Shown here: positions 11,457 through 20,580 of the stretch, piece by piece
How positions within the stretch are numbered: the stretch's first letter is position 1
Layout: each line of letters begins with the position of its first letter
DNA from: Thermoleophilaceae bacterium
GTDB lineage: Bacteria; Actinomycetota; Thermoleophilia; Solirubrobacterales; Thermoleophilaceae
Reading direction: 5' to 3'
Length of the DNA stretch: 64,000 nt
Assembly: GCA_030448005.1 (NCBI GenBank)
Contig: JAUJNT010000004.1
Location: forward strand, 78,070 to 142,069
Made by a program: the position numbers and the translations under genes
Notes under the pieces: generated by a model
The model's database searches: none
What the model was told of the DNA's origin: nothing
The model's input: only the letters and a program-made list of their open reading frames with translations

Positions 11457-12871
11457 GCCGGCACCCATGTCCTTGCCGCCGCCGTTCTGGGAGCTGTTCA
11501 CCACGAGCGATCCAGGCTCGAAGGCCACCCGCGTCAGCCCGCCTGGCACGGTCCGCGCGTTGTGGTGCGCGCCGATCACGAACGGGCGCAGGTCCACGTG
11601 GCGCGGCTCGAGACGGCCGTCGCACAGCGTGGGGTGGGTGGACAGCGTCTCCATCTCCTGGGCGATCCAGGTGTCGGGCTCGTCTCTCACCCGCGCGCGG
11701 CGGCCCGCCGATCCTCCTCGGAGGCGTGCGGGCACACCACCACGCCCGCACCGCCGTGGCCCGTGCGTGGCTTGATCACGAGCTCTCCCAGGCGCGGCAG
11801 CAGTTCCTCGAGGGCCTCGGGGTCGCCGGGATCGTAGGTGCGCACGGAGGGCACGAGCGGCTCCTCGCCGAGGTAGAAGCGCACCATCTCCTCCACATAG
11901 GCGTGCACGAGCTTGTCGTCGGCCAGCCCGGCGCCGAGCGGATTCACCACCGCAAGCTTCTCGCGCCGGCACGGGGCGAGAAGCGCCTCTACGAGCCAGG
12001 TCGCCCTGCCGTCGCCGTCGCGCAAGCGGTCCTCGTCGGTGCGGCGGTAGACCACCTGCAGCTCGCGCGTGCCGTCGCTGTCGAGCCGGGCGTGCAACCG
12101 CCCCCGGCGCACGAACAGGTCCTCGGGCGAGACGATCGGCACCCCCAGCCGCTCCGCGATCCGGCGGTGCTCCCACCAGGCGCTGTTGCCCGGGCCGTCG
12201 GAGAGAAGCGCGATCGACGGGTCGCTTCCGGCGTCGGGGGCCGCTTCGCGCAGTGCAGCCGCGAGCAGGTCGAACGCCTCATCGGGCTCGCGCAGGCCGG
12301 CCGCCGGCGCCCACGGGATCTTGCCATCCAGCGCCCGGCGCGCGGCGCCCATGTATGCCATGCCCGAAGGGGTGCGCATGTTGTCCTCGAGCACCCTGAG
12401 CGATCCGTCGGCGCAGCGCACGAGGTCTAGCCCCGCCACGCATCCGGACAGCGGCACCGACACGCCGCGCATCCATGGCTCGAAGCTTGCCGATGACTCG
12501 ATCACCCGTCCCGGCACCCGCCCGGCGGCCACGATCTCGCGGTCGCCGTACGCGTCGGCCAGAAAAGAGCCCAGTGCCCGGACGCGCTGTGCCAGCCCGC
12601 GCTCGAGGAGATCCCACTCGTGCGCTTCGATCAGGCGGGGAACCGGGTCCAGGCGGAATGGCTGGTCGTCTCCGAACACCACCCCGGCGGCCTGCGTCGC
12701 GGCTGCAACGGACCGGTCGAGCTCCTCCAGGTCGAGCTCTGCGAGCGCGTCGAGCAGGCCCTTGTAGGCCGGGCGGGGGGCGCCGGCGGAGGCGAAGCCC
12801 TCGTCCCACGCGCCGGCCGGCCGATATTCCTCTACGGCTGAGCATCGGGATGAGTGGGCCGCGCCGCGCAC
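11453..12871 (-). pseudogene. Circularly permuted ATP-grasp protein, frameshifted
   Basis: The family (COG2308-like) is predicted to make peptide or amide bonds in operons with amidoligases and amidotransferases. Visible family segments: VRVLEDNMRTPSGMAYMG-like stretch near residue 165-180, PWAPAAGLREPDEAFDLL, LAVVNPLGAGLADDKLVHAY, and LVIKPRTGHGGAGVVV. A one-base shift in a GGG run near 11690 is needed to continue into DTWIAQEMETLSTHPTLCDG and FEPGSLVVNSSQNGGGKD. A second irregularity just before 11456 would restore the usual C-terminal KDTWV ending with a TGA overlapping the next ATG. Without it the frame runs on into the amidotransferase. The GTG at 12871 is a tentative start. Sequence error is as likely as decay. 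Confidence 0.65.
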
Positions 12872-13004
12872 CCCATCGAGACTAAAGGCCTGGCGGGCCG
12901 CCGGCCTCTGCCAGAGGGCCAAACTGACCCGCCGATATGTCGACCAGGCGGCGGGGTCTAACATGCGTAATCCCTACCAACTTTCACCCCTTAGGAGGGC
13001 ACCA

Positions 13005-13847
13005 GTGGCCGACTACGCGAAGGACGTACTGGTCGACACCCAGTGGGTCGAGGACCACCTGGGCGACGAGAGCGTCCGCATCGTCGAGGTGGACGAGAAC
13101 CCCGCGCTGTACGCCGAGGCGCACATCCCGGGGGCGATCGGCTTCGACTGGAGGAACGACCTGCAGGACCAGGTGAAGCGCGACTTCCTCGGCCCGGAGG
13201 AGTTCGGCGAGCTCTTCGGGAGCCGCGGCGTGTCCAACGATCACACGGTGGTGCTCTACGGCGACCGCAACAACTGGTTCGCTGCCTACACCTACTGGTA
13301 CCTCAAGTACTACGGCGACCACGACGTGAAGCTGATGAACGGCCCGCGCGAGAAGTGGATCTCCGAGGGCAGGCCGACCACCACCGACGCGCCGGACCAC
13401 CCCGCCACCACCTTCACCGCGCAGCCGGGCGATGACTCGATCCGCGCGATGCGCGATGAGGTGCGCGCCGCTCTCGAGGCCCCGACCGCGCTCGTTGACG
13501 TTCGCTCGCCCCAGGAGTACTCGGGTGAGCTGATCGCCATGGCCGGCTACGAGCAGGAGGGCGCCCAGCGCGCCGGTCACATCCCGGGGGCAGCCTCGGT
13601 GCCGTGGGCCCAGGCCGTCCAGGAGGACGGCACCTTCAAGTCAGCTGACGAGCTACGGGATCTCTACACCGGCAAGGGCGTGCTGAACGGCAACGACGTG
13701 ATCGCCTACTGCCGGATCGGCGAGCGCTCGGCGCACACCTGGTTCGTGCTGCACGAGCTGCTCGGCGAGGACCATGTGAAGAACTACGACGGCTCCTGGA
13801 CGGAGTGGGGCAACATGGTGAACGTGCCGATCGAGAAGGACGTCTGA
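13005..13847 (+). CDS. Two-domain rhodanese sulfurtransferase
   Basis: A 280-residue thiosulfate/3-mercaptopyruvate sulfurtransferase. It has two rhodanese domains (residues about 5-125 and 155-278); the second carries the active-site cysteine in VIAYCRIGERSAHTWFVL. The first domain has AHIPGAIGFDWRNDLQD and lacks the cysteine, as usual. The loop CRIGER resembles thiosulfate sulfurtransferases of the CysA/SseA type in actinobacteria. The GTG start has an AGGAGG site at 12993-12998, 6 bases upstream, and is preferred over the ATG at 12963. Convergent with the NUDIX gene. Confidence 0.92.
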   Translation: MADYAKDVLVDTQWVEDHLGDESVRIVEVDENPALYAEAHIPGAIGFDWRNDLQDQVKRDFLGPEEFGELFGSRGVSNDHTVVLYGDRNNWFAAYTYWYLKYYGDHDVKLMNGPREKWISEGRPTTTDAPDHPATTFTAQPGDDSIRAMRDEVRAALEAPTALVDVRSPQEYSGELIAMAGYEQEGAQRAGHIPGAASVPWAQAVQEDGTFKSADELRDLYTGKGVLNGNDVIAYCRIGERSAHTWFVLHELLGEDHVKNYDGSWTEWGNMVNVPIEKDV

Positions 13848-13868
13848 AAGCGCGGCCGCCCTTCCCGG

Positions 13869-14435
13869 TCAGAGCAGGGGCGCCACCCGCCGCAGCAGGT
13901 GCTCGAGGATCCTCGCGGTGGCGCCCCACACGAAGTGCCCTCTCACCGTGTAGGTGGGCGTCCTGATCGGCACGCCCCTGCGGATCAGCCGCTTGTGCTC
14001 GTATCCGTGCACGAGGTCTGCGAGCGAGAGCTCGAGCACCTCCGCCACCTCGGTCTCCTGCGGGCGCCAGAAGTGCCCCGCCTGGATCACCCCCACGAAC
14101 GGGAAGATCCGGTAGCCGGTCACGAACGTGCCCACGGGCGGCAGTGCCCCCACCAGCTCCACGTCGGCCCCGGCCAGGCCGATCTCCTCGTCTGCCTCTC
14201 TCAGCGCGGTCTCGCGCAGGTCCTCGTCCGGGCTGTCCTGCCGGCCTCCGGGAAAGGAGATCTCACCGGCGTGGCGGCGTAGGTCCGCCCTGCGCTCGGT
14301 GAGCACCGCCACGAGGGCGCCCGCCTCCAGGTAGAGCGGCACGAGCACGGCCGCGTCGGTTCTCCCGGGGGCGTCCATCGCGGCGGCATCCTCCGGTGCG
14401 AGCAGCACCTGACGGAGTTGATCGGAGGTCACCAC
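13869..14435 (-). CDS. NUDIX hydrolase, CoA pyrophosphatase type
   Basis: A 188-residue NUDIX hydrolase. The NUDIX box is complete: GGRQDSPDEDLRETALREA followed by DEEIGL. The preceding HAGEISFPGGR matches the CoA/acetyl-CoA pyrophosphatase signature (NudL/YeaB group). The probable reaction is cleavage of CoA to 4'-phosphopantetheine and 3',5'-ADP. The start is a GTG followed at once by a second GTG; a TAATAG-like hexamer lies just upstream, suggesting a short or absent leader. Confidence 0.88.
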   Translation of the reverse strand: MVTSDQLRQVLLAPEDAAAMDAPGRTDAAVLVPLYLEAGALVAVLTERRADLRRHAGEISFPGGRQDSPDEDLRETALREADEEIGLAGADVELVGALPPVGTFVTGYRIFPFVGVIQAGHFWRPQETEVAEVLELSLADLVHGYEHKRLIRRGVPIRTPTYTVRGHFVWGATARILEHLLRRVAPLL

Positions 14436-14504
14436 CGCGCCTATTATCGGCCGGGTGTGCGCGCTCGCACCCTGCTCGGATCGGTCTGCTGGAAGCGCGC
14501 CCGC

Positions 14505-14901
14505 TCAGATGAGCTCGAGGCGCTCCTCGAACATGACCTCGCCCTCGAGTGTGCGATGCACGGGGGCACTTGGCCACGATCTGCATGAGCTTCTCGCGCT
14601 GTTCCTCGGGCAGCTCCTTGGGCAGCCGGACCGCCATCCGGAAGCTCGTGGGCGAGCCGCGCTGGGCCGGCTCGTAGTCCACCTCCACCACCACGTCGCC
14701 GATGTCCCAGCCCCTGCGATTGGCGTACATCTCCATCGTCACGGCGCTGCAGGAGGCCAGGCTCGCCGCCAGCAGCTCCTGCGGGTTGGGCCCTTCGTCG
14801 GATCCTCCGTGGTCGCGCGGCTCGTCGGCTGTGACCTCGTGCCCTCCAACCTGGATCGAGTGCTTCAGCGTTCCGTTGGAGCGCCGTGCGATCGCTTTCA
14901 T
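14505..14901 (-). pseudogene. OsmC family protein, one frameshift in a C run
   Basis: OsmC/Ohr-type peroxiredoxin-like protein. The first part reads KAIARRSNGTLKHSIQVGGH, GPNPQELLAASLASCSAVTM with the first conserved cysteine, and DIGDVVVEVDYEPAQRG. A run of five C (14562-14566 on the minus strand) carries one base too many. Removing it changes the end to KCPVHRTLEGEVMFEERLEL then a stop at 14505, which supplies the second conserved cysteine. The repaired protein is about 131 residues, the family length. Most likely a functional gene with a homopolymer error. The ATG lies 1 base after the stop of the cobalamin adenosyltransferase. Confidence 0.8.
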
Positions 14902-14902
14902 C

Positions 14903-15457
14903 TCATCCTCTCCCCTTGAACAGCTCCGGTTCGTCCTCATCGGCAAATCGGGCCATCGCGTACACGGCGTCCGAGGCCCGGTTGAGGTAGGTGAGCACCG
15001 TGTCGTCAGGGAGCTCGCCGGCATCTCTCAGGGCGCTCACCCGGCGCTCGGCGCGCCGCACCGCCGTGCGGGCCACGTCAAGCCGCGCCGACAGCTCGTT
15101 GCCGCCCGGGATCACGAACTTGGGCGGCAGGTTCACCCGCTCCATGTAGCGGTCGATGTCGGTCTCGAGGCGCTCCACCATCGCCGGCGTCACCCTGGAC
15201 ACGCCGTCCTCCAGGCGCCCCGAGGCCTCGGGCGCCGTGGCAAGCTCGGCGCCCGCAACGAACAGCTCCTCCTGGATCCGCAGGATGTCGGTGTAGAGCT
15301 CTCCTCCTCGGGTGGCGACCGCCCGGCAGACGCCGAGCTCCGAGGCGGCTTCGTCGACCGACCCGTAGGCCTCGGGCCGTCCCGATGACTTCACGACACG
15401 CCCCCCGTACCAGAGGCCGGTGGTGCCGTCGTCGCCCTTGCGCGTGTAGATCTTCAT
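14903..15457 (-). CDS. Cob(I)yrinic acid a,c-diamide adenosyltransferase, PduO type
   Basis: A 184-residue ATP:cob(I)alamin adenosyltransferase that makes adenosylcobalamin. The N-terminal ATP-binding loop KIYTRKGDDGTTGLWYGGR is the PduO hallmark; SVDEAASELGVCRA, FVIPGGNELSARLDVART and AVRRAERRVSAL follow in family order. The start ATG overlaps the DUF1015 stop (ATGA), and OsmC follows 1 base after its own stop, so the three genes are probably co-transcribed. Confidence 0.93.
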   Translation of the reverse strand: MKIYTRKGDDGTTGLWYGGRVVKSSGRPEAYGSVDEAASELGVCRAVATRGGELYTDILRIQEELFVAGAELATAPEASGRLEDGVSRVTPAMVERLETDIDRYMERVNLPPKFVIPGGNELSARLDVARTAVRRAERRVSALRDAGELPDDTVLTYLNRASDAVYAMARFADEDEPELFKGRG

Positions 15458-16722
15458 TCGAGCACGTTGAATACCAGGCCGGTGGGGATCTTCGGGTGGA
15501 AGTACGTGGACTTGGGCGGCATCGACTCGCCCGCCTCGGCCACCTCCCGCACGTGCTCCACCGGCGTGGCGCGCATGAAGAACCCCGCGTCGGCGCGGCC
15601 CGAGCTCACGGCGTCGTGGGCGTCGTCGAAGCTCTTCGAGTAGCCCAGCCCGCGAAGGTGGGAGATGTCGTCGTCGCTCATGCCGAGGGCCCCCTTGAGG
15701 ATGATCGCCTCGAGCACCGCCGTGTCAAGGCGCCGGTAGGGCTCGGGCATGCCCTCGAGGGCGGCGTCCGCGATCGCTTGGTCCTTCAGGGTCAGGAGGT
15801 AGGGCTGGCGGTGGAAGCTGTCCATGTAGCCGAGCTGCACGCCCTTGCCCTCCCCGCTCGGCTCGAGCTCCTCTCGAGAGACCTCTGTCACCTCGAAGTC
15901 GCGCCTGACCGCCTCGCGGATGGCCGACTGCCTGGCAGGGTCGTCCTTCAACCCCGTCAGCAGGCGGTGGGTGGGGAACACCATCAGCCCGGGGTCGGTG
16001 AGGGCACAGAGGAGCATCAGCACGTAGCGGTGCTCGCCCTCGCCGCCGACCTCCTCGGCGTATACGCGGGCGGTCTCGTAGCGGTGGTGACCGTCGGCTA
16101 TCAGCAGCTCGGCGTCCGACAGGGCGGCCTGCAGCGAGGTCACGGCTGCCGGCTCGGCGATTCGCCACAGGATGTTCGAGGTGCCCTCGTGGTCGCTCGC
16201 CCGGGTGAAGGGCTCGCCCGCGGCCGCGGCATCGATGGCGCCGGTGGCATCGCCGGAGGGGTCGGGAAAGAGGCTGAAGATGGGGGAGAGGTTGGCGCGG
16301 GTGGCCCGCGTGAGGCGAAGCCTGTCCTCCTTCGGCCCCGGGTGGGTGCGCTCGTGGGGGCGGATCCGGCCCCGCCCGTACTCCTCCACGCGCACGCGCG
16401 CGAAGAAGCCGCGCCGGGTGCGCTCGCTGCCGTCGGGCGCCACGTAGCGCTGCTCGAGTGCCCAGAAGGCGGGCTCTGACTCGCGGGCCAGGATGCCCTG
16501 CGTGCGCCAGGAGTGAAATGTCTCGCCTGCGTGCGCGTAGGGATCCAAGTCGGCCGGGGGGCGCGGGAGGTCGATCTCGACGACGTTGAAGGGGCTCTTT
16601 GCCAGCAGATCGGCGCGCAGGGCGTCGTCAATCACGTCGTAGGGGGGCGCGATCACCGCCTCGAGCGAGCCCACCGAAGAGGGGTCGTATCGAAGCGTCA
16701 GGAGCGGCTGGACGTCGGCCAT
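15454..16722 (-). CDS. DUF1015 family protein
   Basis: A 422-residue protein of the widespread DUF1015 family, whose biochemical role I cannot state. Typical family features are AVIAPPYDVIDDALRADLLA near the N-terminus, YGRGRIRPHERTHPGPKEDR, LLIADGHHRYETARVYAEE and the C-terminal MPPKSTYFHPKIPTGLVF. Several invariant His, Asp and Lys residues suggest an enzyme. Translationally coupled to the downstream adenosyltransferase. The promoter region is shared with the divergent molybdopterin oxidoreductase. Confidence 0.88.
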   Translation of the reverse strand: MADVQPLLTLRYDPSSVGSLEAVIAPPYDVIDDALRADLLAKSPFNVVEIDLPRPPADLDPYAHAGETFHSWRTQGILARESEPAFWALEQRYVAPDGSERTRRGFFARVRVEEYGRGRIRPHERTHPGPKEDRLRLTRATRANLSPIFSLFPDPSGDATGAIDAAAAGEPFTRASDHEGTSNILWRIAEPAAVTSLQAALSDAELLIADGHHRYETARVYAEEVGGEGEHRYVLMLLCALTDPGLMVFPTHRLLTGLKDDPARQSAIREAVRRDFEVTEVSREELEPSGEGKGVQLGYMDSFHRQPYLLTLKDQAIADAALEGMPEPYRRLDTAVLEAIILKGALGMSDDDISHLRGLGYSKSFDDAHDAVSSGRADAGFFMRATPVEHVREVAEAGESMPPKSTYFHPKIPTGLVFNVLE

Positions 16723-16788
16723 CGCGAGCCGGACCCTACCGTCCCGTCGCGAGGCAGAGCCCCAGGCGCCGGCGCGCGTCCGGCGCGC

Positions 16789-16817
16789 TTGACACCTCCC
16801 CACCCAGGCGGTACCAC
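16789..16817 (+). promoter_or_regulatory. Sigma-70-like promoter, probably leaderless
   Basis: TTGACA (16789-16794), a 17-bp spacer and TACCAC (16812-16817), with only 7 bases before the GTG start of the molybdopterin oxidoreductase. The perfect -35 and ideal spacing make this the best promoter in the window; the transcript would begin at or next to the start codon. Confidence 0.65.
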
Positions 16818-16824
16818 CAGTCAG

Positions 16825-18870
16825 GTGGCCACTCAGATACGTGCGGCGTGCCCACACGACTGCCCCGACACGTGCGCGATGCTCGTGACGGTCGAGGACG
16901 GGCGCGCCACGGAGGTGGCCGGCAACCCCGACCAGCCGGTCACCGCGGGCTTCCTGTGCGGCAAGGTCTCGAACTACCTCGATCGCGTGTACTCCGATCA
17001 ACGGCTCCTCCACCCGCTGATCCGCGCGGGCGGCAAAGGGGAGGGACGGTTCCGGCGAGCGTCGTGGGACGAGGCGCTCGACCGGGTGGCGGAGGGCCTC
17101 CACGCCGCCATCGAGGCTCACGGCGGCCAGTCGATCCTGCCCTACAGCTATGCAGGCACTCAGGGGCTGATCCAGCGCGACCTCATGAGCGCCCGCGTGA
17201 TGAACGCGCTGGGCGCCACCGATCTCGAGCGGACGATCTGCGCCACGGCGGGGATCACCGGCGTGAGCGCCACGCACGGCATCTCGCCCGAGGTCGACCC
17301 CGAGCGGTGGCCCAAGGCGCGCACGATCCTCGTGTGGGGCTGGAACCCGATGTCCACGGCGCCTCACCTCTGGCGCCTGTTGCTAGAGGCGCGGCGCAAC
17401 GGTGCTCGGCTCGTGGTGGTCGACCCCTTCCGCAGCCGCACCGCCCGTGTGGCCGACGAGCACCTGTCGCCGCTGCCCGGCACCGACGGGGCGCTGGCGC
17501 TCGGGATGATGCGCGCGGTGGTGGACGCCGGCCTCCAGGACGAGGAGTGGTGCCGCGCGCATACCACCGGTTACGACGAGCTGCTCGCCCGGCTCGAGGA
17601 CTATCCGGTGGAGCACTGCGCTTCCCTGTGCGGCGTCGAGCGGGAGGCGATCGTGCGCGTGGCGTGCGACTTCGCGCGCGACAGCCCCTCGCTGCTGCGT
17701 CTGGGGCTGGGCGGCCAGCGCCACCGGGGCGCCCCGATCGCCTACCGGACGATCGCCTGCCTGCCCGCGCTCGTGGGCGCCTGGCGACACGAGGGCGGCG
17801 GCTGCTCCTACATCCCCACCGCCACCGCCGCCGCGGTCTCCGATGTTCCGCTCCAGCGCAGCGACCTGCGGCCTTCGGAGGTCCGCCGGATCAACATGGC
17901 CCAGCTCGGTGAGGTCCTGACCGATGAGGGACTAGACCCGCCCGTCGCGGCGCTCGTCTGCTGGAACTCGAACCCCGCACAGATCGCTCCCGACCAGACC
18001 CGCGTGCTGGAAGGGTTGCGCCGCGATGACCTCTTCACCGTCGTGCTCGAGCAGTTCATCACGGACACGGCCGCCCACGCCGATGTCGTGCTGCCCGCCA
18101 CGACCCAGCTCGAGCACCTGGACCTCATCTTCTCCTGGGGGCACCACTACTACACCCTCAGCAGGCCCGCGATAGAGCCGCTCGGGGAGGCCAAGCCGAA
18201 CACGGAGACCTTCCGGCTGATCGCCTCGCGGATGGGCCTGGACGACCCTTGTTTCTCGGAGAGCGACTCCCAGCTGCTGGAGGCGCTCCTCGAGGGCGCG
18301 TCCGGGTCCATCGAGCTCGACGAGCTGCTCACGACGGGCTTTGCCAAGGTCGACCTCGGCCAGGGCCCGACCCCTCACGCCGAGGGCGGCTTTAGCACCG
18401 CCGACGGCCGTCTCGCTCTCGAGACGCGCTGGCTTCATGACGCCGGCGTGGACCCGCTGCCCCACTACGACCCGCCGGCCGAGGTGGCGGATGAGGCGCT
18501 TGCGGTGCGCTACCCGCTCGCGATGATCACGCCGAAGACCCACCTCTTCCTCAACTCCACCTTCGCAAACCAGCGTCGCCAGCACGGCGCCCAGCCCGAG
18601 CCGTTCGTCGTGATCCACCCCGTGGACGCCGCCGCCCGCGGACTCGCCGAGGGCGACCGTGCGCGGGTGTTCAACGATCGTGGTTCGTTTGTCTGTCCGG
18701 TGCGTGTCTCGGACGACGCACGGCCCGGCGTGCTCGTGGCGCCGATGGGATGGTGGAGCGGCGACTACGAGGGCGGGGTGGGGGGTCAGGTCACGACCTC
18801 GCAGCGGCTGACCTCGCTTGGCAACGCGCCGACGTTCAACGACAACCGGGTGGAGGCGGAGCGGGCCTGA
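16825..18870 (+). CDS. Molybdopterin-dependent oxidoreductase with N-terminal [4Fe-4S] domain
   Basis: A 681-residue member of the DMSO-reductase superfamily. The N-terminus has CPHDCPDTCAM and then FLCGK, the four cysteines of the [4Fe-4S] domain. Cofactor-binding stretches follow (ILVWGWNPMSTAPHLWRL, VVVDPFRSRTARVADEHL, LVCWNSNPAQIAPDQTRVL). The C-terminal domain includes HPVDAAARGLAEGDRARVFN and VLVAPMGWWSGDYEGG. No twin-arginine signal is visible, so it is probably cytoplasmic. Substrate unknown; these short single-subunit forms are often annotated only as oxidoreductases. All codons are ordinary: there is no in-frame TGA, so it is not a selenoprotein. Confidence 0.87.
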   Translation: MATQIRAACPHDCPDTCAMLVTVEDGRATEVAGNPDQPVTAGFLCGKVSNYLDRVYSDQRLLHPLIRAGGKGEGRFRRASWDEALDRVAEGLHAAIEAHGGQSILPYSYAGTQGLIQRDLMSARVMNALGATDLERTICATAGITGVSATHGISPEVDPERWPKARTILVWGWNPMSTAPHLWRLLLEARRNGARLVVVDPFRSRTARVADEHLSPLPGTDGALALGMMRAVVDAGLQDEEWCRAHTTGYDELLARLEDYPVEHCASLCGVEREAIVRVACDFARDSPSLLRLGLGGQRHRGAPIAYRTIACLPALVGAWRHEGGGCSYIPTATAAAVSDVPLQRSDLRPSEVRRINMAQLGEVLTDEGLDPPVAALVCWNSNPAQIAPDQTRVLEGLRRDDLFTVVLEQFITDTAAHADVVLPATTQLEHLDLIFSWGHHYYTLSRPAIEPLGEAKPNTETFRLIASRMGLDDPCFSESDSQLLEALLEGASGSIELDELLTTGFAKVDLGQGPTPHAEGGFSTADGRLALETRWLHDAGVDPLPHYDPPAEVADEALAVRYPLAMITPKTHLFLNSTFANQRRQHGAQPEPFVVIHPVDAAARGLAEGDRARVFNDRGSFVCPVRVSDDARPGVLVAPMGWWSGDYEGGVGGQVTTSQRLTSLGNAPTFNDNRVEAERA

Positions 18871-18924
18871 GTCCGTCCGGCAGAAGCCAGGTTTCGGCGC
18901 GTAGACGCCGGGCACGAGAACGGC

Positions 18925-19908
18925 ATGACAGCCCGCGACCTCGGCGAGCAGCTCACCAAGTACCTCACCGACGTCCACTCGATCGAACTGCAGGCGCTCG
19001 CGCAGCTCGAGCGGGCGCCCGAGATCGCCGGCGCCGAGAGACTCGCCGACGTCTTCGCGGGGCATCTCGAGGAGACTCGCGAGCAGGAACGCCTCGTCCG
19101 AGCGACGCTCGAGGGTCGCGGCGCGGACACCTCGACGCTCAAGGACATCGCCGGGCGCGTCGGGGGCTGGGCCATGATCGCCTTCGCTCGCCTGAACCCC
19201 GACACTCCGGGCAAGCTCACGGCTCACGCGTTCTCATATGAGCACATGGAGCTGGCGGCCTACGAGCTGCTCGCGCGGGCGGCCGAGCGCGCCGGCGACC
19301 GACAGGTGGCAGAGATGGCCCGGGTCATCGGGGGTGAGGAGCACGCGATGGCGGAGCGCCTCGCGGCCTGCTTCGACGAGGCGGTGGAGGCGTCGCTGCG
19401 CGCGAAGGATGCGCACGACCTCGGCGCAGAGCTGGTCGGCTACCTGCGTGACGCCCATGCGATCGAGGCGCAGGCGGTTCAGCTGCTCGCCACTGCGCCG
19501 GCGATCGCCGGCTGCGATCCCCTCGCCGACGTCCTCCGCGGCCACCTCGAAGAGACGCGCGAGCAGCAGCGCCTGGTCGACGAGCGGCTGAGCGCCCACG
19601 GCTCCGGACCGTCCCGCTTGCAGAGCACCGGCATGCGCCTCGGCGGCCTCAACATCGGCGCCTTCTTCGCCGCCATGCCCGATACGCCGGTGAAGCTCGC
19701 CGGCTTCTCCTTTGCCTTCGAGCACCTCGAGATCGCCGCCTACGAGCTGCTGCGGCAGGTGGCCGAGCGGGCCGGCGACCCCGAGACGGTGGCCCTCTCC
19801 GACCGGGTCCTCCGCGAGGAGCGCGCCGCCGCAGAGCGCATCGCCGGCACGTGGGATGCCGCGATGGACGCGGCGCTCGAGCACCTCGGCGTCGCCTCCG
19901 GCACGTAG
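18925..19908 (+). CDS. Tandem-duplicated DUF892 ferritin-like protein
   Basis: A 327-residue protein made of two copies of the YciE/YciF-type (DUF892) four-helix domain, about residues 1-155 and 160-325. Matching pairs show the duplication: LTKYLTDVHSIELQALAQLE with LVGYLRDAHAIEAQAVQLLA, LADVFAGHLEETREQERLV with LADVLRGHLEETREQQRLV, and SYEHMELAAYELLARAAERA with AFEHLEIAAYELLRQVAERA. The conserved Glu and His residues are those expected for a di-iron site. Probably linked to stress; precise role unknown. The two halves probably arose by internal gene duplication. Confidence 0.85.
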   Translation: MTARDLGEQLTKYLTDVHSIELQALAQLERAPEIAGAERLADVFAGHLEETREQERLVRATLEGRGADTSTLKDIAGRVGGWAMIAFARLNPDTPGKLTAHAFSYEHMELAAYELLARAAERAGDRQVAEMARVIGGEEHAMAERLAACFDEAVEASLRAKDAHDLGAELVGYLRDAHAIEAQAVQLLATAPAIAGCDPLADVLRGHLEETREQQRLVDERLSAHGSGPSRLQSTGMRLGGLNIGAFFAAMPDTPVKLAGFSFAFEHLEIAAYELLRQVAERAGDPETVALSDRVLREERAAAERIAGTWDAAMDAALEHLGVASGT

Positions 19909-19982
19909 GACACAACGGTCCAGGGGCTCGGCACGGCATAACCTCCGCGCGCGGGGTTCCGGAGGGTAGACTCCGCGCTCCA

Positions 19983-20056
19983 CGGGGCGTGGCGAAGTCT
20001 GGTATCGCGTTCGGTTTGGGGCCGAAAGATCCCCGGTTCAAATCCGGGCGCCCCGA
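19983..20056 (+). tRNA. tRNA-Pro (anticodon TGG)
   Basis: Complete cloverleaf. The acceptor CGGGGCG pairs with CGCCCCG. The anticodon stem TTCGG/CCGAA holds the loop TTTGGGG, giving anticodon TGG for CCA/CCN proline codons. The T arm is CCCGG-TTCAAAT-CCGGG. The 3' CCA is not encoded. Confidence 0.93.
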
Positions 20057-20226
20057 TTCCTGAGTCCAAAGCCCTCGCTGGTAGCGGTCGCTGGAGGCGC
20101 CGTGACGCGTTGAAGGGCGAAGCAGCCCGAGCTCGGCTGCCAAAGGCGACCAAAGCTCTACTGCCGCCGTTTGAGCGCGGCCAAGCTCCGGACGTCCGCC
20201 GCCGCGACCGGCCATCATTCGCGGCG

Positions 20227-20300
20227 GCCCCCGTAGCTCAGCGGATCAGAGCGAGGGACTTCTAATCCCTAGGTCGCAGGTTCGAATCCTGCCGGGGGCG
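20227..20300 (+). tRNA. tRNA-Arg (anticodon TCT)
   Basis: Complete cloverleaf. The acceptor GCCCCCG pairs with CGGGGGC. The anticodon stem AGGGA/TCCCT holds the loop CTTCTAA, giving anticodon TCT, which reads AGA arginine codons. The T arm contains GGTTCGAATCC. No encoded CCA. The 170 bp between the two tRNAs show nothing recognisable. Confidence 0.93.
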
Positions 20301-20580
20301 CTGGGAAAAAGCGCTGCAACGAACCGGCTCGCGTCACACCCCATCCGGCTGAGATCTGGCCGATGCGGAGGTCAGGCCACCCCCTGTGTCGTTGGGCCTT
20401 AGTGAGCGACCGGCGACCGTGCCGTCCGAAGCCCGGGCGCTATCGCTCAGGTGGTACCGCGTTGCGCCGGTCCGGCCATCGAAGACAAGGCCCCGGCCAG
20501 GCACTCAGGGCATCGCTCCCTATATATACCCCGGGAGGGTGTAGCGTGGTCGCATCGATCACCCGGCCAGGAGGCCTCCG

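Noticed and set aside
20227-20300. Could either tRNA be tRNA-Sec?
   Set aside because: Both have standard arm lengths and anticodons TGG and TCT. Neither has the long extra arm or the TCA anticodon of tRNA-Sec.
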